Below are positions 14,801 through 29,800 of a stretch of 64,000 nucleotides of DNA, in pieces (position 1 is the first letter of the stretch; the number at the start of each line of letters is the position of its first letter). Source of the stretch: Saccharicrinis fermentans DSM 9555 = JCM 21142 (lineage in GTDB: Bacteria; Bacteroidota; Bacteroidia; Bacteroidales; Marinilabiliaceae); NCBI RefSeq assembly GCF_000517085.1, contig NZ_KI912107.1, positions 2,170,398-2,234,397 on the forward strand, in the 5' to 3' direction. Below the pieces are notes generated by a model that worked only from the letters and a program-made list of their open reading frames with translations, ran no database searches and had not been told where the DNA came from. The translations under genes were made by a program, and so were the position numbers.

Positions 14801-17800
14801 CGCATTATAAGGCCTACCATTCTTGTCTTGTATTAGAATTTGTTTTGGATCTGTTGTTAAACTCATCATATCTTCGGCCAAGGTTGCCATATAATATTTA
14901 CCCACACCAAAACAGATAGAGTAAACACCATTCTCCTCATATATTTCCGGATCATAAGGGTGTACGGGAACAATACCCTTGGGAAGCAAAGGTCTGCCCA
15001 ATAGATCTTTATAGTCTCCATCAATTCTATCAGCCACAAGCACTCCGGTATCTATATTACGATTTGAAAAAAACCAATAATACTTCCCATTTCGTTTAGT
15101 GATATCACCTGCCCAACAGTTAGGTTTATCACCTATATAAGTATTTTCAGGCAAGATACTATGATGATATTTAAAAGTACGCAAATCTGTAGATGACCAA
15201 ATCTCCCATCTATCCATGGGGAAAGATCCTTGTGGCTCCCAACTCATATCATGCCCACATATAAACCATAAGGTATCATTTTCTACCCAAGCATGCGGAT
15301 CTGCCATCCCATGTTCAGGAACCATAATGTCCACAAGAATAGCGTCCGAATCATTCATATTCCATTCCCTATCACTGCTTAAGCAAACCGGTGATTCCTG
15401 AGATGATGCAGATAGAGATATAATTACCAACACCCATAATAATCGCAAAGTTTTCATATACTCTAATTAATTACAAATTTTTAAGCCACTATTTCAGTGG
15501 AGCTATTAATATTTTTCTCTCTCGGGTCAAGACATATGTAATCTTGACTGTAAGGCGTTTTATTTTTTACAACGCTATAAATTGTTCTCAACATTTTATT
15601 TGACACATTATTCATAATTAAATAATGAGGTTTGCCCTCTAACTTTTTCTTTTCGTAATACAGCCTATATTCTTTATTGTGCTTGACAGCAGACTTAGCA
15701 CCCATATAAAGGAGAGCCTTTAGTTTTCGATCTCCAAACGGGCTTATTTTTGCTTTGCCGACCATCTTTCCTGACGCATTGGGGAAAGGGCAAATCCCCA
15801 CATATGAAGATGCCTTTCGAGCGGTGTCAATCACAAGAAAGTTCCCTGTTTTAATAATCAAATCCGTGGCTATAACAGGCCCTATTCCTTTTACGCTGAC
15901 AACTAGTTCATAATTGTCGTTCAGTTCATTGTTTGCCGTTATTATAGCTTCTATTTCACTTTCTACTTCTTCTATCTCTTTGTTTAAATTGAATATAGCT
16001 TTATCTGCATATTTATGTGCACTTACGCTTTGTATGGGCACATTGGAACGACCGTGCTCTCCTGTTCTTAAAACCTTTCTTGCCTTCACTAATTGAGAAC
16101 GCAGTGTATACAAACTTTTCAATTCAACTATCTCTTCTGAATCGTACTGCTTGTATTTTAACTTATCAAAGAATCGCTCTCCATATTCTCGTATTCTAGC
16201 GGCATCTATATCATCAGACTTTCCCTTTATCATACCTAGGCTATGCTTTATGGTATAACCCGGTATCAAGGCTATATCTATTCCTAACTGGTTGCATAAA
16301 TAAACCAATAAGTCTCCATAGGAACCTGTATGCTCAACACACAATACGGCATCTTCTGATACGTTCTCTAAGAACTTTGATATGGCACTTAGTCTGTTCT
16401 TCACTTGTTTCTTCTTTTCTTTTCCATTCTTGTCAATAAAGTTTACATCAAACTTTTCCATTGATAAATCAATTCCATATACTTGCATAAACATTTTGTT
16501 TTATGCTCCGTATTGAGTGGCTAACATCGTGATAGTGGGTTCTGCCCTAAATACTCTCTGGCTTTTACTCAATAATCTGCTGTTCTTAATATGAAACTTA
16601 GATTCAATCTATCTGTTTAATAAAGTTAACGCAGCAGATGGAGCTTTTTAACCAATATAAGGGTATTATTTCTTATTCATTTCTAATAATATTTTACGTA
16701 CCACAAACTAACGATATGTTTAAATTTATCTTTCGTCTCAAATTTACCTCATTAGCCCTTCATTACCCTCATATATCCCTATACATTTTATATACAAAGC
16801 CATTTTTTGATATATAATATTCAACGAACATGTGTATTTTTAATATCTTTACGCCCCTATTCTTACATGACACTATGATACTACATAACAAACACTTAAC
16901 AAGAAAAATACTTTTTTTTATACCCCTCACATTACACTTTTTATACCCCATTCATAATTGTGCAACTACACAAAACACAGATAGCATATATACACAATAC
17001 AACATATCTAACGAGAATGAATTTAACCAGGATACCATTGAACACAAACTACTTTTAAAAACGCAAAAAAGACTGCTGCGCAATAGTGGAGATACCATGA
17101 AAATAATTTCTTCATTAATCAATCAGTCAGACAAGAAAAAGAATATCGGAAAATACAGTCGTTCATTTGACTTACTATGGGAAGCTCTATATCTTTCAAA
17201 AAAATCAAATTATTTGTCGCAGGAAACAAAAATTATCAGACGGCTTGCTAAACTATATGAGATTTACAATTTAAATGATGCAGCTCTCCAACACCTTGAG
17301 CAATCTCTATCCATTGCCAAAAGGGTTTCTAAAAACGATCCGGATTATGCATCTAACCTCATTGGCAGCTATATGAACTTAGCTATGCACCAACGTAATC
17401 TAGGAAATTACAACAGAGCCTTAAGTTATTTAGATACATGCTTTACCATAAAAAACAAATACAAAAATGATGAAATATCTTTTTCTTATTTAGATGCTGA
17501 GAGAGGAAAAGTACTATTACAACTGGGTAGATTAAATGAAGCCCTTAGCTATCTGCAAAGGGCAAACCTTCAAACTGAAGGAAAAAAAATCACTTATCGC
17601 GCAAACATTTACCTTTATTTAGGAGAACTATATGAAGCAATGAACAAGACAGATAGCGCCATTTTTTTCTATAATCAAAGCAAAAAACACATTGATAAAC
17701 AAAACCCTCATTATTCCATATTACCTGATGTACTTTTAAAACTCTCTGAAATATATAAAAAGAAAAACAGACAAACCATTGCATACAAATTGCTTTATAG

Positions 17801-20800
17801 ATCACAAGCCGTACGCGATAGCTTATTTCAATTACAACTAAACTCCAACAGCGAACTTTTTGAAATTAAAGACTCCTATCTAAAGGCAATGAAAAAGAAA
17901 GATGAATTTATTTCTCAACAAAAAAAAGAGCTTAGGTACCAAAAGCAGATTCAGGACAGACTTTCTATCATCCTTGCTTTATCGTTGCTTTTAGGTGGTA
18001 CTGCCGTGCTTATAATAAGGATGCGTTTAAAGCTCAATAAAACATTACTCGAAAAGAAAAACACAGAACTACAATCGAAACTAGAACAAGAAAAAATAAA
18101 AGCTGAGAGTATCCGCCCGAGCAAATACTTATTCCTGAAGCAAACTTTTATCAATAAATTGCGGCAAAAGTTCTTTGAAATTTTCGGCGGGTGTAATGTG
18201 GATGTTTTCCATGACGTACTTTAGCCATTTTTGCGGATCAATGTCAAGTTTCTTGCAAGTTCCAAAGAAGCTGTAGAACATTGCGATATTTCTGGCAGCA
18301 TCATGTGAACCGGCAAACAAATAGTTCTTACGTCCCAGAGCCAAAGGGCGAATAGAGTTCTCAACCAGATTGCTGTCTATCTCCAGCATTCCGTTGGTAA
18401 GATAGTTTTGCAGGCTTGTCCAGCGATTTTTGCAATATTCAAAAGCTTTGCCCAGAGGACTTCTTGGTATTACAGATCCTTTGTGCTTGTTAATATATGC
18501 TCCAATTTCGTTAATTACAGGCAGAGCTTTTTCCAGACGCAGAGCATGCCGTTGCTCATGGGATAGATTTTGTTCCCGTGCAATGGCCTCAATGGCATAG
18601 AGAAGCTGAATGAGGCTTAGCACGTGCGAGGCCCGTTCCTGATCGTTCTTCAGTGCGGCATCAAAATACCGTCTGGCATGTGCCCAGCATGATAAATGAG
18701 TCAGTCCTGCTTTTTTTGCCAAAAAGGTATAGCCACTATAACCGTCGGTTTGAACAAATCCACGGAACGAACTCAAGTCGTCGATGGGGCCATTGGCCGA
18801 TCGGCTCTTGTAGTACTCAAACAGCACGCTTTTTGACAATGGGGCATACCGAACCCACATGTACCCCTGATGACACGTTCCTTTTTTGTTGCGATCCTGC
18901 ACTTTTATTGGTGATTCATCGATCATCTGATAAATTTCCCTGAAAACATGTAATCGATGTACCACGTATAAAGGTCGCAATAAATTGGCTCCAAGTTTTA
19001 TCCATGATTCCAGCGTGGAGTCCGGAATGGTAACTCCCATTTGGATGAGCATCTGGCGGGTGCGGTAAATCGGTAAGTGGTAGAGGTATTTATTGGTAAA
19101 GATCATTCCCAGCAGATTGGCACTAGCGATGCATTTATGAAGAGGTCTGTTTAAAGGAGCAATTACTTGCTTTTGATCGGCTTTCTCGTCCTCTTTGGTA
19201 ATAAACTTGTAACGGATGTAATGGTTCTTAAACAATTTTGCAGGTGTATAATCCAGCTCCTCAGTGACTTCCTGACCAATACATATCATACCTGTAGTGT
19301 CTTGCTCCGGCTCTAAAATAATTTCATTAACAGGCAAGTGGTCAGGCAGTTGCATACGGCCAGGATGTTCTTTTCTGACTTTCCTGCGTTCATACTCAAC
19401 ACGGATCTTTTCCTGCTCTTCTTTAACAGCTTTGGAAACAGCAGCAACCTCCTCTTCGAAAGACAATGTAAGTTGATCGGGATGAACCTGAGGAATGAAG
19501 CGTTCTCGTTTGGAACCGAATATTAAACGACGCATCTGATCATTCTGAAAAGCAAGATGTTCTACATCCTGCGTAAGCTTTTGTATGGAAGAGTCTTTTT
19601 CTGAAATAACAGCTTCTTTCTCCAAAAGATCCGCTTTCAGAGCCGATATTTTGGCCTCCAGTTGAGCAGTATTTTGGCTATGTGAAATGTGCTGTTTTTT
19701 CATACACAAATATAATATTAAATATTTGACTGACAAATATTTAAACCTATATTTTACAGTTATTTAATAACAAAAATCAGCTGATTTTAAATCGCTTTTT
19801 TCGTTTCAAATTTTTAAAGGAAAGACCTTCCAAAATCATCATCAACTCTTCCCGGGTAATGAGTCGTGATGGTGTTGTTTTATCCTGGTCTTCTAGAAAA
19901 TATCTACCTCGCTCCAGACGTTTGTAAAACAAGGCAAAACCATCTCCGTCCCAAAATAACAGCTTTATATGTGTTCCGGTGCGATTTATAAAAATGAAAA
20001 CGGAACCACTGACAGGATCCTGCTTCAATATATTGCGCACGATTCCGGCCAGTCCATCAAAGCCATTACGCATATCAACAGGCTTGCAGCACAAATAGTA
20101 CTGCAAGTTTGCACTCAGCCCAATCATGAGCTAGTAAATTTTCAGGCTCATGCCGTTCGGAAAAGTAAGGCTCATTTGCGGCAATCGCTCATCCTGTAGC
20201 GATGAAACTGCCGTTGTTGCCGAAGATTCTGTTGAGGCGAAAGAATCAACCTGTGCATTCTGAAGACCGAATGAGTTAAGGTCAATAAATTTCAGGCTGG
20301 TGTCGCTTTCTGTTTTTTGAGTCTTTTCAAGGGCTTTGTATTTACCTACCCAGTATTGCATTTTCGAGCGTGTTACTCCAATTTGTTTGGCGTAACTTCC
20401 TATAGTTTGGCCGCTTTCCTGCTGTAGAACCACATGCTCAAACATGCTTCGGTTTAAGGATTTTCTGCGTTTCATGATTTTTTGAGGCAAAAATAACAGT
20501 CATTGGAATGGCAGGAAACATGGGTTTGGTGGGGTGGATACAGCTGAGATGGAAGTAAAGAGTAAAGAACTCACATCTTACGCCCTACAAATGATCGATA
20601 AAGATGCTGCAATTGACGAATTACTGGAAGCCATAAAAAAAGATGCTCCCCGAAGCTATAAACCACTTCAAGCAAAATACCAGAAAGGATCAAAGGATCT
20701 ATGGGATCAATTCAATTTGCGCTTTACTGAAGTTAATACCGCTTTTTATAGCAGACTAAATGATAAACACCCGGCATTAAGTCCAACAGAGCAGAAGCAC

Positions 20801-23800
20801 TGCGCTCTTATTAAACTGAACTTTGGAACAAAGGAAATGGCACGAATATTAAATATCGCGCCACATAGTGTTCATATTTCTCGTTCTAGAATTCGCAAAA
20901 AAATAGGCTTAGAAAGATCTGATAACTTAGAAAAATATATTGCTAATCTATAACATGCCATAAAACTGGCATCAAATGTTCCGTTTAATACTCTTAGAAA
21001 TGATGAGATTAATTATAAATCTCGTCGTCAGTCAACACTCCTTGAATAGTCTGCACACCCGTAACAAGGGAATTTTCATCATAAGAAGTAATTGTTAATA
21101 CACATTCACCCGTTTCAACAGGTGCGCTTAATACATAAGTGTATGTAATCTGTACTTCATTCTCATTATTACCTTCTCCATCGCTAAGCATTTTACTATC
21201 TAAAGCCACCACCGATACATTAAAATTAAGATCATCAGAGCTATCTGCATAATCTTTCGTTTGATAAGCAACAATACCGCCATCTTTGTTACTTACTGTA
21301 AGCAAATTTTTTTGCTGATATATGCGAACTGTAGAAAACTCTTCGTTTGCAGTTTCACTTAGCGAATATACAGGAACCAGGTCTATTTCAGGAACATCAT
21401 ACCCATCTGGTTCACAAGCTAATGTAACAAAAATAAAAATCAGACTAAATAACTTCATCATATTTTTCATGTTTATAATATATTTTTAGTGGTTATATGG
21501 AATTTACCGAAATGAACCATACTCTACCCCATAGATTTTATGTGTTAAAAAAAACATACCCTACCCATTAAAAGCAGGGTATATAAAAATAATTAAGGTC
21601 TTTTGGATGCTTTTATTGCAATATAAAAATCATCATAATAGAAAACTCCCACCTTCGGATTTATTTGTAGATTAAAATATGCATCGTTATAATCTTCATC
21701 AGGTGTAAATTCAAATTCCATTGCATACCACGATTCGGCAGGTTTACCAGCAAAGACATGACACATTTTATTTGAATTAACATCATCCAATAAATTTTCA
21801 ACATTATTAATTTGTTTGACAGCAACATTTGTTCCAGTAGCAATATATAGTTTATCTCCCCCGGCTAAATCTGCACTTGCCGTTAAGTAACGTTTATATC
21901 TAACTATATATGTTACACCTGCTTTTAATGAAAACAACGAACCTGCATTACTATAAACTCTTGCTTGTTCACCTACTTCATTTTCTAACTTTAAACTATA
22001 CATACCGCTGGCTACATGCTCTGTAGAATATTCAGCCGTTGCCCCCACTTTTTTATGATTCTCAGTCCATACGTCACCCAGAGCATCTTCAAACCCACCT
22101 GCAATACCCATCATATTCACATCAGCACTAACCACATCTACAGCTTCAATAGAATCCAACTCTCGTTGATCAATAGATTTAATCTGGCCATCATCATCAT
22201 AAGAAACAGTTACCACGTCATTATCATAGATAGGTGCTGCCAGTAGCAAGTCAATTTTAGTAATATCATCCGCATTAACTTTCGCTAAGTCTACAGCCAC
22301 ATCCTGATCAAAACCATTTGTATTTGACACATGAACCGTAAAAAAACCTTCTTTATCACTAAAGGCTTCAAGTCCCCTAGAAATAGGCAACTGCAAGGTC
22401 ATATCATCTACTTTAGTGATATGACCATCTAAAACCAATGGCTCACTGGATGGTATTACATGAATTTTGATAGGTACATTCTTTAATTTGGAACCTGCCG
22501 GAATATTCTCATCTGTTCTGGAAGCAGTAAATTTAGCCGTGAAGGTTCCTATTTGATTAAAAGCAATAACTGCCGCAGAATCAACACTTTCTTCAGGCGT
22601 CCCCCCTTTAACTTCCCACAAATATGTGTCGGGACGGCCTTTTTCAGTAAGATCAACAAAAGTCAATGTTTTACCAAACTCAACATCCACTTCCTTCCAC
22701 ATATCCTTTTCTTCAAGCAAAGGAGTTTCGTTATAAGCAACACTGATCACTTTAACTCCATCTTGGTATACATTAAATGCCGGTTGAATAGAATCATATA
22801 CATCCACCATAAAAGTTGTATCCAGAACCCATTCACCATTTTGATATACTGTTTCCAAAGTATCATTACCTTCGAATCTAGCATAGTATTCAAAAACATT
22901 ATGAAGACGAATACCCTGAATACCACCTTTAGTAAATAAAACATGTACTGTTTTATCAAGCGAAATCGTATCCAAACGCTCATCTATAAATGGATAAAAA
23001 TCCTTATCACTACTTAAAATTGTTCCCTTTAAAAATTTACACCCGCTGGTATTTGAGAAAGACCAGGAATGGCTTTTGGTTCCCTGAGACAAATCAGAAA
23101 AAGACATATAATCATCCACAGAAATTACCATAGGAGCGCCAAAAGCACTTGTATACCAATCGGCATCCGAAAATTTATTTAACGGTTCATAATCCGTCTC
23201 ACAAGCAAACATCATTGCCATAAGAGAAAATACGAATAAAAACTTTATATCTTTCATATGTTTATAATTTATTTCTTAATGGTCATATGGAACTCGCCGT
23301 GATAATCATTCACCTGTGTGAGAGATCACTCTCATGGCTCGTTTCATGTTCTTCATTTTTGTTAGTCAATCATTGAATTGGCAGTTACCTCGCCTGTTGG
23401 AACAGGCCAATAAGCATGATCGTCCTCCCTATAATTAACTGCAGCTTGCTTAAATTCAGATAGATCTTTCGTATAATCAGGATTATATTCTTCCTTTAAA
23501 ATAGCCGAATATTTCGTTTTATTTTTTCCAGTTGCAGCACTCAAAAAGACATATTGATCAGCCCAATATACTCTTGACGCTAGGTCTTCGAAACGTTCCT
23601 TTGTAATACCCCAGCGTCTTAAATCAATCTGACGGATTGCGTAACCTTCGGCAGACAATTCCAATGGACGCTCCTTATACATTAGGTGTTCCATGACATC
23701 CTGAGCAGAATAATCCACTTCATCGTAAGTCGATCCCACATACTCACCGGCGGTAGCAGCACCTAATAATTGTAAAGCAGAACGATAACGAACCCGATTG

Positions 23801-26800
23801 ATATATTTCAACGCCTCCTCAACCCCTGCTTCATCAGTACCTCCTTTAATCAGGCATTCAGCATACATCAGTAAGATATCTGCATAACGGATAACCCTAT
23901 AATTAATACCTGACTTTTGAAGTAAATCTTTCTCACTGGATACTGTTTCCCAGTTAGTCATCTTACGCCAATAAGAAGTACCCAAGTTTTTAAAAGTATT
24001 CGCATCGGCAATAGGGTCATAGCCATAATATGTCATATCCACATCATCAATCAGTGCTATAGAATACGATGTTCGTAAAGAATATTTTCGGATACGCTGT
24101 TTCTTAACAACTACCCCATCAACTTCTTCTTCATAAGAAACAATATTACGCGCATCAGCTGAATCTATAGGATCATTCATATATTTTATTATCAACCAGT
24201 TTGCTGGATACACTGAACGATAACCTCCAATGGGGCTATACAACATATTATAAGTATTTGCGGTTCCCTCTGCAGAACTTGCTGACTCGTCTACCTTGGT
24301 ATTCAGATTATATCCAATTTCAAGAATAGACTCTTGATTAAACTCATTATTAGCTGTAAAATTATCATTGATATTATCCATTAAACGATACACCCCACCA
24401 TCAATTATTTGTTTAAAATAGCTTGCAGCAGTAGTATAATCTTTCTCATACAGATAGCTGGTTCCCATAACAGCAGCAGCCGCACCAGAGGTAACACGTC
24501 CCAGATCAGAACTATTAGAAGGACTTCCATTACTACTATAATCGATCCATTTTTCAGGCAGATGGCCAAGAGCGTACTCTAAATCATCCCGAATAAATTT
24601 CAGAATCGTATCTGCCGACACCAGAGGTTGATTAAAATCTTCCTCCGTTTCCGGCACAAAATTGTATAACAATACGCTGCCATTATTGAAAGAACTATGC
24701 AAATAATGATAAAACAAACCCCTAAAAAAACGTGCTTGTCCCATTTGGTATTGCCACTCTAATTTTTCATCATCTGTAGTCAATCCATCCTCAATACTTT
24801 TTAATCCTTTAATAACCTGATTTGTACGAAATACCCCTTTATATATATTTTCCCACTTTTCATTAGCTCCATCGCTGGATGACGTAAAAGTTTGCATATA
24901 ATATTCATTGGTGGTGCTAGGGCGTGCATATCCAGGCCAACATTCATCACTTCTGGGAATCTCATACTTATTTCCCATCACATCCATGTTACGAAATTGA
25001 TTGTAAACAGCGGTTAAACCACCTTCCGTATCATTCAGATCTTTCCAAAAACTGTCAGTAGTCATTTCGTTGGGATTTACCTGAGTAAGAAAATCCTCAC
25101 AACTACTATAGCAAACTACCACTAAAGCTGCAGCTATATATCTTATTAATTTACTTTTCATCTCTTTAAATTTATTTTTCAATGGCCATATGGAACTCGC
25201 CACCTTAATCATTATCGTGTATAAAAAACTCTCACATGACTTGTTACTGTTCCTCTCCACTTTCCCTTAAAAATTCATTTGAATACCGGCTCTGTATTGA
25301 GAACTAATCGGATAATTACCTTTATCCAAGCCTCTTGTTGCCAAGCCATCACCTCCCACTTCAGGATCGTAACCACTATATTTTGTTAATGTAATAGGGT
25401 TATCAGTGGCCACGTATAAACGCAATTTCGAGATTCCCATTTTATGAATAATTTGCTTAGGTAAGCTATATCCTAATGTCACATTACGTAAACGGATAAA
25501 AGAGCCATCTTCCACCCATATATCAGCATATCCTCTATAATTATCATGACTACCACTGCGGTTTGATGGGATAACGCCCAATGGGTTGTCATCTGACCAT
25601 TGATACAATAAATCTTTATGAGTACCAGTAGTATAAGCATAAATTTTAGATCCGTTTATCACTTCTTGTCCATAGGCACCAAACCACTGCATAGAAAAAT
25701 CGAAGCCCTTATAATCACACCCCATATTTAATCCAACTTCAAAATCCGGAGTACCGCTTCCTCCGTATACACGATCACTTTCATCCAATACCTTATCTCC
25801 ATTCTGATCCACATAAATTAAGTCGCCCATTTTTGCTCCGGACTCTATCTTTTGGTATTCAGCTAATTTTTCTTCCGTATTAATAATACCATTTGTTTCC
25901 ATCACCATAAAAGCACCAGCTTCGTAACCTTCAGCTATCACAGTAAGCTTATCATTGTTACCACTAACACTTATAACATTACCATTAGAAAAGTAAGATA
26001 TTGGATTTGAATTATGCATTTTCTTGACTTCATTCACATTTCTAGTAAAAGTAGCCCCCACATTCCAACTGAACTTACCATGTTGACGGAAACTGCTTGC
26101 CAGTTCTATCCCCTTATTATTCATATCTCCAATATTCAGATATACATTTTGGTTTTCACCGGCACCTGCCCCAGTTGGCACTAATAATGGAAATAATAAG
26201 TCAACCTTTTCTGTATTATAAAAGTCTGCATTAAAAGACAATCTATTATCCAATAGTCCTAAGTCAACACCCACATTGGTTTGTTTCGAGGTTTCCCAAA
26301 AAACATTAGGGTTAGCATATCCAGTTTGTATTTGCCCCAATGCTAAATACGGATTGGCATCAGCTCCAAAAGGATAATCAAAACCAGAGCTTATGGTTGC
26401 CGCGTACTGGTAATCAGGAATATTATTATTACCCACAGTACCCAACGAGGCCCTTATTTTAAATCCATTAATGGTATTAGACATACCTTCCCAAAAAGGT
26501 TCATCCGCCACATTCCAACTGGCGGAAACAGAAGGAAAGATTTCCCACTGGTAACCTGAAGCGAACTTCGATGAGCCATCACGGCGGGCGCTCACACTCA
26601 GGTTATAGCGACCTCCCTTATAATTGTACTGAACGCGCCCCAATAAGCCAACCAAAGTTCTGGTTTTATCACTTCCCGAACCTATAGAAGGCTCTGCTGT
26701 TGTTTGTTCCAACACAGCGACTTCATTACTGGTAATATCCTTTCCTTGTCCATAAAAAGTCGTGTATTCAAATTCCTCACTGGATGCCACTGCCAGAAAA

Positions 26801-29800
26801 TTAATTTGATGCTCACCCCATTTCTTCGTGTAGTTAACACCTGCTTCGAAAGTAGATCTCACACTTCTATCGCTTGTATTTTTAACTCCAGAACGAGTAT
26901 TGGCGTTGATAACAAGTTCCCCATCCGTATCATATACTTCAAAAAGAGGGTTTATTTTCACCCGGGTATTATTTCCATAGTTAACGCCTGCTCTACCTGT
27001 CAAATACAATCCTTTACTTAATTCAAACTTAAGGTCCACATTACCATTAAAACTTTCTCCATTTCGAACATCTGTTTGCTTAAGCTTGGCCATTACATTA
27101 CCCACTTGTAGTTGATCCGTCTGAGTTCCCGAATCAGAAAAAGAAACGGCATCAGGATCCACAGATCTTTGATAAGGTTTAAATTTATAAGCTTCATAAA
27201 GTAAATTGCCGCTGGCATATTGCTGCTCATCAACTTTAAAACCTAAACTTGTTTTAATGGTCCATCTACCCTTTTTATAGGAGGTATTCGCACGTACATT
27301 AAAACGTTCGTAACCTGTATTAATCAAGGTTCCATCTTGTTCAAAAAAAGATCCCACCACATTATATGTTAGATCTTTCTTACCTCCCGAAATGTTTACG
27401 CTATAATTTTGAATTTTAGCATTATCTTGTTCAATTACATCTACAATACTTGTATTGTTGGTGAAATTTTGACGCCCATTTTCTAAGGAAGTCCAAATTA
27501 AATCAGAATAGGAACCTGGTGTTAACTGATTCTGAAAGACCATAAACTGGTACCAATAATCTTCAAAACTCATTAAATCAATACCTGAAGTAATTTTTTG
27601 GATACCATAATAAGCATTTGCTGAAATTTTCATTTCGCCAGCCTTACCTGTTTTGGTTGTAATTAAAACAACACCTCCGGCACCACGCACACCATAAATA
27701 GCCGACGATGCAGCATCCTTTAATACATCCACACTGGCAATCTCACTACTACTTAATTGAGGATTTCCCTCTTGCGGAATACCGTCTACCACAAAAAGTG
27801 GCGCATTGGCTCCTGTAATAGAATTTACTCCTCGAATCTGAATATTTGAGTTAGCTCCTGGCTGCCCGGAACTTGCCTGTATACTAACCCCAGCAATAGC
27901 TCCCTGAAGAGCTGTTCCTAAATCAGAAGTAGAAATCTTTTCCAAGTCTTCTGATTTAACCTGAACAACAGCACCTGAAACCTCCTTTTTTTTCTGAGTA
28001 CCATAACCAATGGCCACTACCTCATCCAGACTAACAAGATCCATCTTTAATTTTACATCATGTTTACGCTTTGAAACAATCACTTCCTGAGATTGCATAC
28101 CAATAAAGCTAAAAACAAGTACATTCCCATTTTCTGCTTTAATGCGGTACTTTCCATCCATATCTGTGATAGTTCCAATGACCGTACCCTTTACTACAAC
28201 ACTAACTCCCGGGATAGGCATACCATCCTCGGCACCTGTAACTACACCATTTACATTAAATGGTTGAGCAATAGCTCTCATGCTGACAAGTCCTATAGCA
28301 AATAACAATAGCCATTTTCCTGATCGGACCCGCATTAGATTAAGATTTTTTTTCTTCATTATTCTGTTTTTAATTATTTACAATTAAACATGAACACGCT
28401 TTTTAGATTTATTTCGGGAGATGCATTAGAAAACCTATTCCAAAGTTCTCATACATCATCCGGGTTTAATTGTTATCCAATGTTAAAAATAGAAGGTAAT
28501 GGTAGGTTTTACAGGGTATAGACGAAACCTAAAAATGGGTAATAATGATACAAAATAGGGCTGTACAGCAATAAGAAGGTCTTATTTGTGAAATTTCATG
28601 TATTAACGTACACATTTGTGAAAAATGCACTATTATTGATTGAATCGTAAAATAATAATTAAGTCCATTATGCAGCTTAAACAACCTGCATAAAGTTAAG
28701 CTGTGGTAATTTTTGGAAAAATTACAACACATGTATAAAACACAAAATTCCCATAAAGAAGAAAAAGTCTTCTCTATGAGAATCATGTGCTTATCATTGT
28801 GATAGACAGCGAGAACCTATTTTTTTATAAACTTATGATATGTTATTAAATCGTCAGTTTCAATTTTCAAAAGATAACACCCACCACTTAGTCCTGACAC
28901 ATTAATTCTCTCATTGTCAGATGTAAACAAGGTATCTCCTGATGATGAGAGAACAGAATAGTTAGCCTTTTCACTCACACCATGCACCAACAAAACAGAT
29001 TCTGTTGGATTAGGATATAATACAAGTCCTTCTCGTTGAGGATATTTTACCGCTGTGTTTATATTTTTCACATGTACCTTTACATCTAAATCATCACTGT
29101 GTAAATCATTACTCACCTTTAATCCTAAGGTTAAAACAGTATCCTCATCTACCTGAGGAGCCATAAACGAAATTTTATATTTATCTATCTGTGCATTTTC
29201 CACTTCATCGGGAACGGTCCATGTATACTTCAACTGAGAACCTATGGAACCATGCGCATACAATGTAACATCATCTCCCATATTTACAGTTACATCAGCA
29301 CATACTGCTTTAACCTCATTCGTCTTTATCATACCTTTGTACCACCCCGATCCCCAAGCAGCACTCCAAAGTACATTCTCATTATATGGATCCAGTTCAA
29401 TATCAACCATTTTATCAGGTTGGCCGATACCTTTATTAATCTTCACCCAACTTTCTCCATCATCTTGCGACAAATAAAAACCCGGATTTTTGAATGCTCC
29501 ACCTACCTGACCCGCAGCATTAACCAATACAATATTCGGATTAACAGGAGAAGTTTCCACATGCCACACATAGGGAGCTTCAAAAAACAACTCCCAGGTG
29601 TCCCCTTCGTCTTTGCTCCTGTAAACACCTCCAGCTTCATAATCACCTGTACGTGCTCCACATGAAATATACATATATTTAGTCACCGGATCTATAAACA
29701 CATTATTTACCGACTTAATAGCTGAAGGAATAGTCATCTTAGTCCAACTCACAGCCTTGTCTGTTGATTTATATAATCCGTAAGGATCACTATTACTCCA